Under the pieces are notes generated by a model that worked only from the letters and a program-made list of their open reading frames with translations, did no database searches and had not been told where the DNA came from. Shown one piece after another: positions 63,361 to 64,000 of a stretch of 64,000 bases of DNA. The stretch lies in contig NZ_JAGKIK010000001.1 of assembly GCF_017897595.1 (NCBI RefSeq), positions 496,001 through 560,000 of the forward strand, read 5' to 3'. Origin of the DNA: Aquimarina sp. U1-2 (GTDB taxonomy: Bacteria; Bacteroidota; Bacteroidia; Flavobacteriales; Flavobacteriaceae). A program made the translations under genes and the position numbers. Each line of letters opens with the position of its first letter. Within the stretch, counting starts at the first letter, position 1.

Positions 63361-64000
63361 AACGGTTGATATTCCTTATAGAAAAAGAATTTATGCAAAT
63401 TTTCCGTAATAGGACTATACTGCCTATGATGACTATTTTACCGATAATTCAACTACTGTTACTCAGCAGTGCAGCTTCTAATCAAGTCAAGGAAGTACGT
63501 ATTAGTATAGATGATCGGGATAAGAGCTTATTTTCTTACGAATTAATTGCAAAAATTGACGCCACTAAAAGATTGATTGTAAAACCATTACCACTAAAAA
63601 GCAACGATGCTATGCTAGCCATGCAGAATGACGAGACAGACATAATTCTAAAAATTCCCAAAGGATTTCAAAAAGATTTCTATCGTTCTGACCGACCCGA
63701 GTTGCAAATGTTAGTAAACGCAATCAACGGACAACAAGCCACTGTAGGTGCTAGTTATGTCACGACGGTCATTCAGAATTTTAATCGCAATAAGCTTAAA
63801 CAAACTTCTGCCCTTACGAGTCCAATCCCTATTTTCACAATTAAGGATCGTAGCTGGTACAACCCAGAATTAAAGTATACCCATTTTATGGCAACAGGAA
63901 TTCTTGCAGAGCTTACCGCATTGCTTACCATCATACTCTCTGCAATGAATGTAGTACGAGAGCGTGAATTAGGAACGATCGAGCAAATTAATGTAACGCC
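63357..64000 (+). CDS. ABC-2 type permease (YbhR-like), cut by the window end
   Basis: Starts MKRLIFLIEKEFMQIFRNRT, overlapping the upstream stop by 4 bp. About 214 residues are present: the first helix (ILPMMTILPIIQLLLLSSAA), a periplasmic domain, and the start of the second helix followed by VVRERELGTIEQINVTP, where the window ends. It pairs with the permease at 62254 to form the channel. The 3' part is outside the window. Confidence 0.9.
   Translation, partial: MKRLIFLIEKEFMQIFRNRTILPMMTILPIIQLLLLSSAASNQVKEVRISIDDRDKSLFSYELIAKIDATKRLIVKPLPLKSNDAMLAMQNDETDIILKIPKGFQKDFYRSDRPELQMLVNAINGQQATVGASYVTTVIQNFNRNKLKQTSALTSPIPIFTIKDRSWYNPELKYTHFMATGILAELTALLTIILSAMNVVRERELGTIEQINVT

Noticed and set aside
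1-64000. CRISPR array, tRNA, rRNA, prophage or integrase
   Set aside because: No regularly spaced direct repeats, no cloverleaf sequences noticed and no phage or recombinase protein among the coding regions.

Overview
The window looks like a chromosomal segment of a marine-type member of Flavobacteriaceae (Bacteroidota). The evidence is the low GC, the near absence of Shine-Dalgarno sequences, repeated -7 boxes of the form TAnnTTTG, a type IX secretion (T9SS) sorting domain on a secreted peptidase, PorV and the gliding lipoprotein GldJ, a fused hypoxanthine phosphoribosyltransferase-adenylate kinase, and an E1alpha-E2 pyruvate dehydrogenase operon. I cannot assign a species. No rRNA, tRNA, CRISPR array or intact transposase was seen.

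Layout. 0-6 kb: hpt-adk fusion diverging from purK-purE (purine synthesis), then an M3 oligopeptidase. 6-8.5 kb: a T9SS-exported M28 peptidase. 8.7-11.2 kb: a small regulon with a GbsR/MarR-type regulator behind a perfect 42-bp palindrome, a membrane protein behind a second, imperfect copy of the same site, a methyltransferase and a decayed SRPBCC gene. 11.3-16 kb: ECF sigma factor with a putative zinc-type anti-sigma partner, a UbiA-like membrane protein and gcvP. 16-23 kb: miniature repeats, a methyltransferase, a glycosyltransferase, a PafA-like phosphatase, an MlaE/MlaF pair and a dicarboxylate/amino-acid symporter. 23-31 kb: envelope proteins of unknown role, a frameshifted gene, DUF389 protein, mannose-1-phosphate guanylyltransferase, SprT-like protease, an SDR and a second M28 peptidase. 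31-40 kb: pdhC-pdhA, cdd, porV, gldJ, murF. The porU gene normally expected between porV and gldJ is absent. 40-42 kb: a GNAT enzyme and a polysaccharide deacetylase separated by a mobile repeat.

43-57 kb is accessory and visibly richer in GC. It holds a 1,230-residue lipoprotein that joins a metallophosphatase, a possible atypical-kinase-like segment and an outer-membrane barrel; Ohr; and a one-strand formate module (OFA-type transporter, porin, a 37-residue transporter small subunit, FdhD, a small unknown protein, FdhF/YdeP-type molybdoenzyme). This is followed by SnoaL-like proteins and a truncated alcohol dehydrogenase relic. 57-64 kb is a TetR-controlled efflux operon (TolC, HlyD adaptor, two ABC ATPases, two permeases, the last cut by the window end) resembling E. 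coli YbhGFSR. Two near-identical operators bracket its promoter.

The best candidates for undescribed biology are the palindrome-controlled 8.7-11.2 kb regulon, the metallophosphatase/kinase-like/barrel protein, the compact formate module with its tiny subunit, the missing porU, and at least three families of miniature repeats, one of which supplies the last codons of a gene.
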